From: Leifsonia shinshuensis
GTDB taxonomy: Bacteria > Actinomycetota > Actinomycetes > Actinomycetales > Microbacteriaceae
Reading direction: 5' to 3'
DNA length: 64,000 nt
NCBI RefSeq assembly: GCF_014217625.1
Contig: NZ_CP043641.1
Span: forward strand, 3,720,001 to 3,784,000
Shown here: positions 52,873 to 61,768 of the stretch, piece after piece
How positions within the stretch are numbered: position 1 is the stretch's first letter
How the letters are laid out: each line of letters begins with the position of its first letter
Program-made: the position numbers and the translations under genes
Notes under the pieces: model-generated
Seen by the model: only the letters and a program-made list of their open reading frames with translations
The model's database searches: none
Told to the model about the DNA's origin: nothing

Positions 52873-53565
52873 TCAGCTCGGTTCCGTCCTGAACACGCGT
52901 CGGTAGTCGTTGACGAATTGACGGCGACCTGCCACAGCGTAGAGACCTCGGACCGGACCCGGGAGATTGGCGCGCATCCAGTGGGCGCGTTGCGAGGGGT
53001 CGATCGCCTCGAGGACGTACCCGAGTTGGACCAGGAGTCTTGCCTTGGGGACGCTCGTGCGCCCGAGGTCACCGAATGCGTCCCATTCGCGTTGGGTCAT
53101 CGTGACGGCCGCGATGGGCAGGATCCTGGATTCCTCGGCTACGAGATGGATTCCGAGTGCAGTATTCACCTCTCCGAGGACGTCCACCGCGGCCGACCGG
53201 AGGGCGGGGTCGGCTGTGCGTCCCCACTCGGGGAGCAGGCTTCCTAACCGGACCAGCAGAGCCGCGACAGCGCGATGCTGCGATCTCATCAGCTCGACGT
53301 GGACGGCGCAGGCGGGGGATCTCGACTCGAGCACGCCCCAGAGTTGCGTGTCCTCCGTCTCGTGGTGCGCGTGAAGCATTTCGGTGAACTCGGTCACATG
53401 GGCTGCGACGACGGCCGCGCGGTCGAGGTCACCGGTGGCGACGTCACCGACCAGGGCCGGCATGGCCGCGTATCGGCGGCGGAGGACACGGTGGATGACG
53501 AGCATCCCGCTGGTGTCGCACACTGCGCCCGGCGGAGTTCCGTTGCTGGGAAGCTGGGTGACCAT
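52873..53565 (-). CDS. Hemerythrin-like domain protein
   Basis: The 230-residue protein has a hemerythrin/HHE-type helical bundle: HRVLRRRYAAM, HVTEFTEMLHAHHETEDTQL and MRSQHRAVAALL supply His and Glu iron ligands, and HLVAEESRILPI another. A roughly 60-residue C-terminal extension follows. Such proteins bind di-iron and may sense oxygen or nitric oxide. The ATG at 53565 has GAGAGGAG upstream. It is convergent with the LuxR gene with no space between the stops. Confidence 0.8.
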   Translation of the reverse strand: MVTQLPSNGTPPGAVCDTSGMLVIHRVLRRRYAAMPALVGDVATGDLDRAAVVAAHVTEFTEMLHAHHETEDTQLWGVLESRSPACAVHVELMRSQHRAVAALLVRLGSLLPEWGRTADPALRSAAVDVLGEVNTALGIHLVAEESRILPIAAVTMTQREWDAFGDLGRTSVPKARLLVQLGYVLEAIDPSQRAHWMRANLPGPVRGLYAVAGRRQFVNDYRRVFRTEPS

Positions 53566-53750
53566 GTCGCTCCTCTCGGCCCGGATGTTCGTGGTGCGAC
53601 CAGTGTGGAGGGCCGGAGGACTCTGAACCGATACGCAAATGGTCGTATCCCGGCAGGAGGGTCGAACCCAGCAACACTCGCTCCAGGCGGTCCCCTGACG
53701 AGCGGTTGCCAACGGCCGCCCCATTGTCGTGCCGCTCCGATTCTCGCGAC

Positions 53751-54230
53751 CTACGAGCCGGACGTCTCAGCCGGAGTCGGCACGATGATGTGTCCGTCGT
53801 CCGCGCCGCCGACCTGAATCCGCCCGTCGGTTCCGATGAGGACCTGGCGGCTCCACTGGTCGGGCATCGGGCACGGCGCATCCTTCTGCCCCCGGACGAC
53901 CTCGAGTTCGATCCGGGCGGTCTCGTGCGTCACGCCGGCCTGGTCGGTCAACGTGACCACGAGGTCGTGCTGGTTCGTGAGATCCACCTTCGCCGGCGCC
54001 AGGACTTCGAACGACGGTCTGGTGCCGTCTTCGTTGTCGCAGGACCCGGCGTAGCAGGCATGGACGGTGCCGCCCGGGTGCAGACGGAGCCAGATCGAGG
54101 CGTCGACGGTGACATGCGGAGGGCGGATGGCGGGCATGGAGCAAGCTGCGTACAGCGGACTGCAGCCAGCGAGCAGGGTCGCGGCCAGAAGTCCAGCCGC
54201 CAGGGCCGCTCCGCACCGGAACTGCATCAT
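53751..54230 (-). CDS. Putative lipoprotein
   Basis: The 159-residue protein has a signal peptide and lipobox (LLAATLLAGCSP). The mature part holds five further cysteines and a beta-rich domain with VVTLTDQAGVTHETARIEL. It is exposed outside the membrane. It is the third gene in a small reverse-strand group with a 43-residue protein and a membrane protein. Function unknown. Confidence 0.75.
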   Translation of the reverse strand: MMQFRCGAALAAGLLAATLLAGCSPLYAACSMPAIRPPHVTVDASIWLRLHPGGTVHACYAGSCDNEDGTRPSFEVLAPAKVDLTNQHDLVVTLTDQAGVTHETARIELEVVRGQKDAPCPMPDQWSRQVLIGTDGRIQVGGADDGHIIVPTPAETSGS

Positions 54231-54234
54231 GGTT

Positions 54235-54366
54235 TCAGTCCGAGAATCGGGCCCGCACCGCGATGGTTTGGTCGTCCTCCAGCTCCCATCGAGCGCCGTG
54301 CTCGTGCTCCGGATATTCCTCGCGCAGGAACGCGCGGATACCCGCAGCGACCGCGCCACGGATCAC
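54235..54366 (-). CDS. Small protein, 43 residues
   Basis: A 44-codon ORF with AAGGAGG seven bases before its GTG encodes MIRGAVAAGIRAFLREEYPE and onward, an acidic helical protein. The GTG overlaps the TGA of the membrane protein upstream (GTGA) and the lipoprotein follows by four bases. The strong ribosome site and tight spacing argue for a real gene. Confidence 0.65.
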   Translation of the reverse strand: MIRGAVAAGIRAFLREEYPEHEHGARWELEDDQTIAVRARFSD

Positions 54367-54662
54367 AGCTCGATCCTCCTTCGGTCCTCGTTCGCTGCGG
54401 CCGGCGCCAGCAGCCGGGCAACGTAGGTCATCACGACCGCCGCCCCGATGAGCGCGACACCGAGCGGTGCCAAGACCTGCGCGATGACCCGGGTCAGCAG
54501 ATCCACCAGCAGGAGGAGCCCCTGGTCGACGCTGGCCGCCGAACTCGGCTGCTGGGCGGCCGTATAGGCCAGTTGTGGCAGGAGCAGGGTCACAAGCACT
54601 CCAGCGATGGTGAGGCCGATGCCCCACCACAGCACCACTTTCGGTCGCACCTTCGGCTCCAT
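54363..54662 (-). CDS. Small membrane protein, 99 residues
   Basis: Two membrane helices are clear (VVLWWGIGLTIAGVLVTLLL and VLAPLGVALIGAAVVMTYVA) joined by a polar loop. No conserved family is recognised. It opens the three-gene reverse-strand group and has GGGGGACGTCC upstream of its ATG. Confidence 0.7.
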   Translation of the reverse strand: MEPKVRPKVVLWWGIGLTIAGVLVTLLLPQLAYTAAQQPSSAASVDQGLLLLVDLLTRVIAQVLAPLGVALIGAAVVMTYVARLLAPAAANEDRRRIEL

Positions 54663-54777
54663 GACGGACGTCCCCCTTCGTCGCGGTTGGTGACGATGCT
54701 AGCGGGCCGGCGGTGTTGCTCGTCTAGGCCGCCGCGATGACTCACGGTCGATGTCCGCACGGTAGAGTCGCGCCACG

Positions 54778-55161
54778 ATGACTGCTGACACTTCCACCAT
54801 CGCCCGGCGGCGCCCGATCGTGGTCACCGCCATCGCTCTCAGCACCGTCGCGATCGTGCTGGCGTGGTGTTGGTTCGCTGTTGTCTTCAGCGACGCGTAC
54901 GACGAGGAGTGCAAGGCGCGCGTCGCCGGTACGAGCGAGCTCTCGTTCGCCGTCACGGTCGGATCGGCGCCCCTTGTGCTCGTGACCGCCGGCGCGTTGG
55001 TCGCGCTGATCGCCACGATCGCGGGAAGCGCCGGCCGCCGGCTCCTCGTCGGAGTCGCGATTCTGCTCGCGGCGACGGCGATGGGCGTTCTCGTCGCATG
55101 GGCCTTCAGCGGGTGGACGCTGTTCACCCACGTCGCGATCGGGTCCAACTGCTTCGGCTGA
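54778..55161 (+). CDS. Small membrane protein, 127 residues
   Basis: Three hydrophobic helices are visible (VVTAIALSTVAIVLAWCWF, APLVLVTAGALVALIATIAG and LLVGVAILLAATAMGVLVAW), with an extracytoplasmic loop that has one cysteine and a second cysteine at the end (SNCFG). The ATG lies just after a divergent gap. No function can be inferred. Confidence 0.65.
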   Translation: MTADTSTIARRRPIVVTAIALSTVAIVLAWCWFAVVFSDAYDEECKARVAGTSELSFAVTVGSAPLVLVTAGALVALIATIAGSAGRRLLVGVAILLAATAMGVLVAWAFSGWTLFTHVAIGSNCFG

Positions 55162-55225
55162 AACGACGCAGCGAGCGGCGATCGACCCTTGCGGAGCATG
55201 GAGGTGCCGTGATCCTCTTGCCCTC

Positions 55226-55813
55226 GTGAACTTCTTTCCGGCGGACCCACCCGAAGACGAGCCCGAGGGCTCGGACCACGCACCTGCACCGTGGTGGAAG
55301 CCCTCGGACGACGAGCTCCCGGCGACCTTTCCGATCGGCGAGACGATCGCCGTCACCGAGAGCGTCGCCCTGATCCTCACGGTGGCACGTGTCTACGGCA
55401 ATGGCGTCGAACTCGTCGTGGAGCGCCGCATCCGACGCCGGAACACGAGTCGTCGAGACTGGCAGGAGATGCAGTCGCGGATGCACGACCACTTCGGTCG
55501 CTTCGATCCCGAGCGGCTGCGGTATGGCGTTGTGCTCGGGGACGGCCAGAAACTCATCCTCGATCTGGCGCCGGGGCTGTATGGTGTCGTTCCCGAGCGA
55601 CACTCTCTGACCCACACCCGCGGCAACGGTGGCGGATCGGAGGACTTCTATACCTTCGAGGACGGGATGTGGCTCTGGCCGCTGCCGCCGGAAGGGCCGC
55701 TCGAGGTCGTCGCGCAGTGGCCGGCCTTCGGTGTTCCGGAGTCGCACGTGGTGCTCGACAGCGCGCCTCTGCGCGAGCTCGCGTCACGGGCGCGGCCCGT
55801 TTGGGTCGAGTAG
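55226..55813 (+). CDS. Hypothetical protein, 195 residues
   Basis: The soluble protein starts MNFFPADPPEDEPEG and has a beta-rich middle part (AVTESVALILTVARVYGNGV, ELVVERRIRRR). It resembles many small actinobacterial hypothetical proteins. It begins with GTG 64 bases after the previous gene and may be co-transcribed. Function unknown. Confidence 0.65.
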   Translation: MNFFPADPPEDEPEGSDHAPAPWWKPSDDELPATFPIGETIAVTESVALILTVARVYGNGVELVVERRIRRRNTSRRDWQEMQSRMHDHFGRFDPERLRYGVVLGDGQKLILDLAPGLYGVVPERHSLTHTRGNGGGSEDFYTFEDGMWLWPLPPEGPLEVVAQWPAFGVPESHVVLDSAPLRELASRARPVWVE

Positions 55814-55882
55814 TCCTGACGTGCCCGGCGGCGCACGTGCTGCGCTCGCCGCCAGGTCGGCCTCCTCACGGTCGACCGGCAG

Positions 55883-55938
55883 TTGACAGGAGCAGCCACC
55901 GTCCAGATACTTAAGCACATGGTTAAGTATCTGGACGG
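55883..55938 (+). promoter_or_regulatory. Promoter with overlapping palindromic ArsR operator
   Basis: TTGACA (55883-55888) and GATACT (55906-55911) are spaced by 17 bases. A perfect palindrome with 16-base arms, CCGTCCAGATACTTAA and its complement (55899-55914, 55923-55938), covers the -10 box and the first codons of the ArsR gene. The expected start of transcription coincides with the ATG at 55919, so the mRNA is probably leaderless and the regulator represses itself by covering its start. Confidence 0.8.
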
Positions 55939-56257
55939 CGTGTTCCATGCTCTGGCCGACCCGAGCCGGCGGCTGATGCTGGAGCGGCTGGGCCGTGGCC
56001 CGGCGACCGTCAGCGAGCTCGCGCGCCCGCTGCCGATGTCGCTGCCGGCGGTCGTCCAGCACCTGGAGGTGTTGCAGAGCAGCGGCTTGGTGCAGACGCG
56101 CAAAACGGGGAGGGTGCGCATGTGCCGCCTCAACCGCGACGCGCTCGATGAGGCCGAGTCGTGGTTCGCCGCTCAGCGGCAGCAATGGGAGAAGCGATTG
56201 GACAGTCTGGGGGAGTACCTCGACTCCTCCGGCGACGAAGGGGAGAACAGCAAGTGA
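55919..56257 (+). CDS. ArsR family transcriptional regulator
   Basis: The 112-residue winged-helix protein has HALADPSRRLMLERLGRGPA and SLPAVVQHLEVLQSSGLVQT as the DNA-binding region, without obvious metal-site cysteines. It belongs to the group paired with SRPBCC/AHSA1 genes. A TTG at 55883 would extend the protein by 12 residues but is itself the -35 box, so I choose the ATG. Its stop overlaps the next gene (GTGA). Confidence 0.9.
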   Translation: MVKYLDGVFHALADPSRRLMLERLGRGPATVSELARPLPMSLPAVVQHLEVLQSSGLVQTRKTGRVRMCRLNRDALDEAESWFAAQRQQWEKRLDSLGEYLDSSGDEGENSK

Positions 56258-56718
56258 GCAACCACAGCACGAAGCACGACACCATGGTCCTCGAGCGGGT
56301 GTACCCGGCCGAAGTCGCCCGGGTCTTCGCTGCGTGGACGGATCCCGCGGCCAAGCGGCTCTGGTTCACCGGAGGCGATGGCGAGGGCGAGTACTCGCTC
56401 GACTTCCGGGTGGGCGGGCGGGAGTTCTCGCGGGCGACGCTGGCGGATGGAGGCGACGTGTACACCTACGACGCCCTCTACGTCGACATCGTCCCGGAGC
56501 ACCGCATCGTCTATACGAACCACATGCTCCGCAACAGCGACCGCATCTCCGTCTCACTGACCTCGGTCGAATTCGCGGCGGTCCCCGAAGGCACCCGCTT
56601 GACCCTCACCGAACACGGCGTCTACCTCGACGACCTCGACCAGCCGGAGTACCGCAGGCAGGGCATCGCCGAGCAGCTGGACGCAATCGCCTCTGTGCTG
56701 AGCGGGGGCGAGGGGTGA
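56254..56718 (+). CDS. SRPBCC/AHSA1 family protein
   Basis: The 154-residue protein has the START-like SRPBCC fold: VLERVYPAEVARVFAAWTDP at the start, YVDIVPEHRIVYT in the middle and TRLTLTEHGVYLD near the end. These proteins bind hydrophobic ligands. The GTG overlaps the ArsR stop and its own stop overlaps the VOC gene, so the three form one operon. The ligand is unknown. Confidence 0.88.
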   Translation: MSNHSTKHDTMVLERVYPAEVARVFAAWTDPAAKRLWFTGGDGEGEYSLDFRVGGREFSRATLADGGDVYTYDALYVDIVPEHRIVYTNHMLRNSDRISVSLTSVEFAAVPEGTRLTLTEHGVYLDDLDQPEYRRQGIAEQLDAIASVLSGGEG

Positions 56719-57110
56719 CGATCACGACCAGGGTGCTCAGTGTGAGCCTGCCGGTGCCGGATCAGGACCGGGCGCTCGCGTTCTACCGCGATGTCCTGGG
56801 CTGCGACGTCCGCTACGACGGCGAACCGTGGCCGGGTGTGCGCATGCTGGAGGTCGTACCACCCGGCTCCTCGGTCGGCATCGTCCTCCTCCCCGCCGAC
56901 GGCGCGATCCCGGTCGCAGTCCGGCTCGGCACCGCTGACGCCGCGCAGGCCTTCTCCCGGGTCGACGATGCGGGCGTGGACCTCTACAACGACGCTCCGC
57001 TGACGATCGGCGACGGCTCACCGATGTTCTACTTCGACGACCCGTTCGGCAATGGCCTCGTCTTCATCGAAGAGAATGGCGAGAGCGCACATTCGGTGTC
57101 CCGGAGCTGA
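56715..57110 (+). CDS. VOC (glyoxalase/bleomycin resistance) family protein
   Basis: The 131-residue protein has the VOC pattern: VSLPVPDQDRALAFYRDVLG at the start and DGSPMFYFDDPFGNGLVFIE at the end, with the metal-ligand Glu. It may be an isomerase or dioxygenase-like enzyme. Its GTG overlaps the SRPBCC stop by four bases. Confidence 0.88.
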   Translation: MTITTRVLSVSLPVPDQDRALAFYRDVLGCDVRYDGEPWPGVRMLEVVPPGSSVGIVLLPADGAIPVAVRLGTADAAQAFSRVDDAGVDLYNDAPLTIGDGSPMFYFDDPFGNGLVFIEENGESAHSVSRS

Positions 57111-57581
57111 TCAAGCGAGCTGCCCCACCTGATACGACCCACCCGGCATCCGGATCATCACATTCATCCGGTTGAACGCGTTGATCAACGCGATCTGCGC
57201 TACGAGCGCCGCCAATTGCTCCTCGTCGAAGTGCTCGGCCGCGGCCGCCCACACCGTGTCGTCGACGCCCGCGCCGTCGGCCAGGCGGGTGCCCTGCTCG
57301 GTCAGCTCGAGCGCGGCCCGCTCGGCGGGGGTGAAGACGGTCGTCTCCCGCCACGCCGCCACCAGGCTGAGGCGCAGGGCGGTCTCGCCGGCCTCGACGG
57401 CCTCCTTCACGTGCATGTCGAGGCACGCGCCGCAGCCGTTGATCTGGCTGGCGCGGATGTCCACCAGCCCCTCGATCGTGCGCGGCAGCGTCGACTGGCG
57501 GACGACGCGGTTGGCCGAGACGATGTATTTGACGAACTTCGGCGTGATCGAGGCGGCGTACATGTCGAAACGGGGTCCCAT
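57111..57581 (-). CDS. Carboxymuconolactone decarboxylase/AhpD-like protein
   Basis: The 156-residue protein has the AhpD-type site INGCGACLDMHVKEA with CxxC and a downstream His, suggesting alkylhydroperoxidase-like activity. The ATG at 57581 has AAGGAGA upstream. It follows an ECF41 sigma factor on the same strand, the conserved pair for that sigma group, and is its likely target gene. Confidence 0.9.
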   Translation of the reverse strand: MGPRFDMYAASITPKFVKYIVSANRVVRQSTLPRTIEGLVDIRASQINGCGACLDMHVKEAVEAGETALRLSLVAAWRETTVFTPAERAALELTEQGTRLADGAGVDDTVWAAAAEHFDEEQLAALVAQIALINAFNRMNVMIRMPGGSYQVGQLA

Positions 57582-57606
57582 GATGATCTCCTTCGTGTCG
57601 GACTCA

Positions 57607-58500
57607 TCAGAGAGACGGATGGCGCGCTCCGGAGGTAACAACGGGCGCGGTGACCGTGATCCGCGCTCGGCCCTCTGGCCGGATGAGGGAGTCGACCTGC
57701 ACGATCCGGCCGTCGACGACGACGCAGGACATCACGGCCAGCGGGGTGCCGTCCGCGCGCCACGCCATGATGCCGGGGACGCCGTCGACGTCGACGCGCT
57801 GGGCGATCGTGCGCGTCCGTTCGCCCAGTGCGGCGTGCCGGGCGAGCTCGTCCGCGCCGAGGCGCACCCGGATGCCGCGGGTCGTGTGGACGCGCCACAC
57901 CACGTCCGGGTCGAGCACCTTCAGGAGGGCCTGGAAGTCGCCCTCGCGGGCGGCCGCGAGGAACGCGTCCACGACCTCCCGCTGGCGGCGGCGGTCGTGC
58001 GGGAGGTCGGCGCCCCGCACCTTGCGCCGCGCGCGGCTCGCGAGCATCTTCGCGGCATCGGTGGACTTGCCGAGCACACGCCCGACCTCCTCGAAGGGGA
58101 CCGCGAAGGTGTCGTGCAGGACGAAAGCCAGCCGCTCGTCGGGGGTCAGCGTCTCCAGCACCATGAGCAGCGCCACGCCGACGGCATCGCTCAGGACGGC
58201 GCTCGCCTCGGGATCGTCGGCGTCGTCGGACACGACCCATTCGCGGCCGGGCTCCTCCCACGCGGTCTCGCCTTTGGCACGTCGGGAGCGGAGCATGTCG
58301 ACGCAGACCCGGCCGACGACGGTGCTCAGCCAGCCGGAGAGGTTGTCGATGGAGGCGGGATCCTGGCGCGAGAGCCGCAGCCAGGCCTCCTGCACCGCGT
58401 CCTCGGCGTCCGCCCGCGAGCCCAGCACCCGGGCCGCCAGCGCGGTCAACCGCGCGCGCTGCTCTTCGAAGGCCGCGCTCGTGGCGTTCTCGTCGGTCAT
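57607..58500 (-). CDS. ECF41-type RNA polymerase sigma factor (SigJ-like)
   Basis: The 297-residue protein has sigma region 2 (ADAEDAVQEAWLRL, LSGWLSTVVGRVCVDML) and region 4 (LTPDERLAFVLHDTFAVPF, GKSTDAAKMLASRARRKV). A roughly 120-residue SnoaL-like C-terminal domain follows. ECF41 factors carry this domain, which tunes activity in place of an anti-sigma factor. Its partner gene follows it. I start at the ATG at 58500. Confidence 0.92.
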   Translation of the reverse strand: MTDENATSAAFEEQRARLTALAARVLGSRADAEDAVQEAWLRLSRQDPASIDNLSGWLSTVVGRVCVDMLRSRRAKGETAWEEPGREWVVSDDADDPEASAVLSDAVGVALLMVLETLTPDERLAFVLHDTFAVPFEEVGRVLGKSTDAAKMLASRARRKVRGADLPHDRRRQREVVDAFLAAAREGDFQALLKVLDPDVVWRVHTTRGIRVRLGADELARHAALGERTRTIAQRVDVDGVPGIMAWRADGTPLAVMSCVVVDGRIVQVDSLIRPEGRARITVTAPVVTSGARHPSL

Positions 58501-58669
58501 CGGTGCCCCTCTCATCCACACTCTACGAGGGGGACGGACGAGCCGCCGGAAAGGTAACAGGCGTCATCCGGGCGTTCGGGTCACCGGTCCGGGAAATCCC
58601 GCAACCGGAGTCGAGCCGAGCCCCCACGGGTGGTACGTGTGGGTAGACCACCGAGTTCAGGGAGGGACC

Positions 58670-58978
58670 ATGACCACCATCGAGAACGCAGCCGGCCGCC
58701 TTTCCCGTGTCACGCGCCCGTACGCGCCGGCCGAACGTCGCGCGGTCGGCGCCAGGCCCCAATTCCACCGGCAGCGGCTGCTGCAGGTGATCGAAGCGCC
58801 CAAGGACACGACGACCATCCCGCGGCTGCCGGTGGAGGTGGAGCACCGTCTGCGGACGGGCGGCGCCGACCCGTGGCTGCCGGTGATCGCGGAGCAGAAT
58901 CCCGGCTTCAAGATCGTCGCGGCCCGGTACGCGAAAGGTGGCGACGCCGCCGTCTACACGCTCGTCCCGGAGGACTGA
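58670..58978 (+). CDS. Hypothetical protein, 102 residues
   Basis: GGAGGG precedes the ATG. The soluble, basic product contains PQFHRQRLLQVIEAPKDTTT and IAEQNPGFKIVAARYA. No domain is recognised. It is divergent from the sigma-factor gene. Confidence 0.65.
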   Translation: MTTIENAAGRLSRVTRPYAPAERRAVGARPQFHRQRLLQVIEAPKDTTTIPRLPVEVEHRLRTGGADPWLPVIAEQNPGFKIVAARYAKGGDAAVYTLVPED

Positions 58979-59048
58979 GCCCGCAGCTGGAGGAACGGCA
59001 CGGCAGGAACCGTGCCGTTCCAGGAGCCTCGCGCGCTCCCCTGGCCGC

Positions 59049-59678
59049 CTACTTCTTGTCGGCGGAGTCGCCCTCGGCGCCGGAGGGTGCGTCGGCCGCG
59101 CTGTCCGCGGCTTTGCCCGCTGCCTTGATGTCCGCCGCCGCGGCGTCGTCGACGGCCTTCTCGACGATCCGGTCGGCCTTCTCGAGCGCCTCGCGGATCT
59201 TGACCTCGCCAGGGTTGGAGACCAGCGCGATGATCCCGGAGTGGCCGGGGTCGATCGCGTCCTCGAGCTCCTTCGCCAGTTCCTTCTTGTGGTGGCGCTC
59301 GCGCAGCTTGCCGAAGATTCCCCCGCCTGCGCCGACGACGAGGGCGCTGCCGATGATCGACGGCGGGAAGAGGACACCCAGGACGGCGCCGCCGACAGCG
59401 CCCCAGGCGAGGCCCTCGCGGGTGCTGTGGTCGGTGGCCTTCTGGACTTCGAGCTTGCCGTCCGCGGTGCGTCGGACGACGACGACCCCGTCGATCTTGA
59501 CGGTCGCGCCGTCCTCGACCTTCTTGAGTGCTTCGTACGCCTCCAGCGCGGTGTCGGTGTCCGAGAAGTCGGCGGCGAGCAGCGTGTAGGCGCCGTCGCT
59601 GATGCCGGCCGCCTCGACGCTGACGGCTCCGTCGTCGGCGCCGGTCGGGTCGGCGGGAGTGGATGTTGGATCGGTCAT
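59049..59678 (-). CDS. DUF1269 family protein
   Basis: The 209-residue protein shows the DUF1269 pattern: SDTDTALEAYEALKKVEDGA, VVVRRTADGKLEV and a glycine-rich hydrophobic stretch (GAVGGAVLGVLFPPSIIGSA). It ends with an alanine- and charge-rich tail. The ATG has TTAAGGAG upstream. The family is membrane-associated with no known reaction. Confidence 0.85.
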   Translation of the reverse strand: MTDPTSTPADPTGADDGAVSVEAAGISDGAYTLLAADFSDTDTALEAYEALKKVEDGATVKIDGVVVVRRTADGKLEVQKATDHSTREGLAWGAVGGAVLGVLFPPSIIGSALVVGAGGGIFGKLRERHHKKELAKELEDAIDPGHSGIIALVSNPGEVKIREALEKADRIVEKAVDDAAAADIKAAGKAADSAADAPSGAEGDSADKK

Positions 59679-59925
59679 GTCGGGTCTCCTTAACGAGCGG
59701 TGACTGCCGTTCGGGCGAAAGTATAGGAGCGGGGTTCGACGGCGGCTATGCCGGATCGGGGTGCTGTTCAGCGGGCGGGCCGGAGGCGCTCGCGCGCAGG
59801 CGACCCGAGCGATCCTGCCTGGCAGTCTCCTGGCCGTCCGCACGAAATCCGGCGCGCGAGGCGTACCGTCTTCGCCGTCGACTGGCGATCCGCCCGTCGA
59901 CCGATTCATCGGCAGGGAAGAGAGT

Positions 59926-60657
59926 ATGGCGGGAAGGCACACCGCGCGGGTCGGCGGACTCCGCCGCATCGGCGACGTGATCGTCGAGTATCCGCTCCCG
60001 ACGGGCGCGGTCCTGACGGCCGCGTTGGTCGCGGCGCTGGCGGTCACGCCACTGGGAGCGGCCGACCTGATGCCGGCGCATACGCCTTCGCGCATACCGG
60101 CGGCCGACGCGGCACCCGTGGTCAGCCTCTCCGTGCCGAATGTGGTCGGTCTTTCGGAGACCCGCGCCGCGGACGTGTTGCGCGCGCGGGGGTTCTCGAT
60201 GGAATTCCGCACGGAGTCCTGGGAGCCCGCGACGGGCCGGACGGATGAGGTCGTGATCCGGCAGACTCCGGGGGCGAACGCGTGGGTGGCGAAGGGGACG
60301 AGGATCGCCCTGACCGTCGCACCGGCAGGGTCCACCGTCTCGACGCCTCCGCAGAATGCGAGCGGCCCGGCAAGCCCGGGAACCGTCTCGGCGCCGGCCG
60401 GGTCGGGTGCCTCGGCCACGACGGGGAGCGCAGGCGGAGCTGGAAGTTCGGGAGGCTCCGGTGTTGCCGGTAGTGGTGGTGCTGCGCCGGCGCCGACTCC
60501 GCAGCCCCCTGCGGTCCCGCAGCCGGTCGCACCGCAGCCGGTCGCACCGCCGCCGGTCGTCCAGGTGCCGACGCCGCCCGTGCCGTCGTTGCCGCTTCCG
60601 ACGCTTCCCGGCTCGCCTCTGGGTGTCGTCGGCGGCCTCCTCCGCGGAGTCATCTAG
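59926..60657 (+). CDS. PASTA-domain protein with proline-rich tail
   Basis: The 243-residue protein has an N-terminal membrane anchor or signal (AVLTAALVAALAVTPLGAAD). One PASTA domain (SVPNVVGLSETRAADVLRARG) follows, with a Gly/Ser-rich linker and a Pro/Val/Gln-rich tail (PQPVAPQPVAPPPVVQVP). PASTA domains bind peptidoglycan fragments, so it is probably exposed at the cell wall. AGGGAAGAG precedes the ATG. Confidence 0.75.
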   Translation: MAGRHTARVGGLRRIGDVIVEYPLPTGAVLTAALVAALAVTPLGAADLMPAHTPSRIPAADAAPVVSLSVPNVVGLSETRAADVLRARGFSMEFRTESWEPATGRTDEVVIRQTPGANAWVAKGTRIALTVAPAGSTVSTPPQNASGPASPGTVSAPAGSGASATTGSAGGAGSSGGSGVAGSGGAAPAPTPQPPAVPQPVAPQPVAPPPVVQVPTPPVPSLPLPTLPGSPLGVVGGLLRGVI

Positions 60658-60747
60658 CGGATCTCGGCCACGCGCCGGGCGACCTCGCCGGCTTCGCGCC
60701 GCGCTTTCTTAGAAGCACCTTGCGCCGCCCCAGGGACACTGGGTGCC

Positions 60748-61401
60748 ATGATCTTCCACGCGAGCATCCCGCTTCTCGACGCGTCGGCCTGGTTGCACGC
60801 GTTCGGGCCGTGGGTGCTGGTGGGCATCGCCGTCGTGGTGTTCATCGAGTCCGGGGTGCTGTTCCCGTTCCTCCCCGGCGACTCGCTGCTCATCACCGCC
60901 GCCATCCTCGCCCCGCACCTCGGCATCCAGCCCTGGCAGGTCGCCGTCGTCGCCGCAGTCGCCGCGTTCGCGGGCGATCAGGTGGGTTACTGGCTCGGGA
61001 AACGCTTCGGGAGGCACCTCTTCAAGCCGGACGCCCGGATCCTCAAGACCGAGCGGCTGGAGGCCGCCGACGCGTTCTTCGCCCGGTACGGCGGCGTCTC
61101 GCTCGTGCTCGGCCGGTTCGTGCCGTTCGTGCGCACCTACGTCCCGCTGGCGGCCGGCATCGCGGCGATGCGGTACCCGCGCTTCCTGCTCTGGAACGCG
61201 CTCGGCGGCGTCAGCTGGACCATCGTCATGGTCGTCCTCGGCGTGCTGCTCGGCGGCATCCCGCTCGTGGCGAACAACATCGACGTGCTGATGATCGTCA
61301 TCGTCGCCGTGTCCGTCCTGCCCATCGTGATCAGTGCGCTGCGGCGTCGCCGCACCCGGTCGCGGGAGTTGGCGCAGAAGGAGAACGCCCCCGTCGAGTG
61401 A
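60748..61401 (+). CDS. DedA family membrane protein
   Basis: The 217-residue protein has the DedA/VTT pattern: FIESGVLFPFLPGDSLLITA, GDQVGYWLGKRFG and GRFVPFVRTYVPLAAGIAAM with the conserved Arg residues. DedA proteins are proposed lipid-carrier or small-molecule flippases coupled to proton motive force. Confidence 0.92.
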   Translation: MIFHASIPLLDASAWLHAFGPWVLVGIAVVVFIESGVLFPFLPGDSLLITAAILAPHLGIQPWQVAVVAAVAAFAGDQVGYWLGKRFGRHLFKPDARILKTERLEAADAFFARYGGVSLVLGRFVPFVRTYVPLAAGIAAMRYPRFLLWNALGGVSWTIVMVVLGVLLGGIPLVANNIDVLMIVIVAVSVLPIVISALRRRRTRSRELAQKENAPVE

Positions 61402-61446
61402 GTCGGCCGAGTGAGTCGGCTCCGGGGGGAGAGGGGGAAGCGTCGC

Positions 61447-61749
61447 GTGTCCGTCTGGACTCTGAATGCCGCGGGCGAGTTCCGGGGGACCCTGAACGTC
61501 ACCGCGGTCGACCGGCCGTGGATGTTCGCCGCGTTCCATCCGGCACCCGCGTTCGAGCGGTGGCGGCCGCTCTTCGAGGCGCATCTCGAATCGCTCAACG
61601 ACGTCGACCTGGACGTGCCGGAGCAGCGCGACCGCCGCGGATTCGACTCGGCCCTCCAGCAGTTCGTCCTGCTCGCGGAGACCGGGTCGATCGTGGTCTA
61701 CGAGGATCTCCACATCCGCGGCGACCGGGCGTGGTGGCGGTTGCGTTAG
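61447..61749 (+). CDS. Hypothetical protein, 100 residues
   Basis: The GTG at 61447 has AGGGGGAAG seven bases upstream, better than the GTG at 61411. The product starts MSVWTLNAAGEFRGTL and is soluble with many aromatic and acidic residues. No family is recognised. Confidence 0.6.
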   Translation: MSVWTLNAAGEFRGTLNVTAVDRPWMFAAFHPAPAFERWRPLFEAHLESLNDVDLDVPEQRDRRGFDSALQQFVLLAETGSIVVYEDLHIRGDRAWWRLR

Positions 61750-61768
61750 GGGCGATTCCGGCTGGAAC

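Noticed and set aside
55995..57110. A 371-codon fusion frame covering ArsR, SRPBCC and VOC regions
   Set aside because: Only its last 131 codons are real (VOC protein from 56715); the upstream part is out of frame with two well-supported genes.
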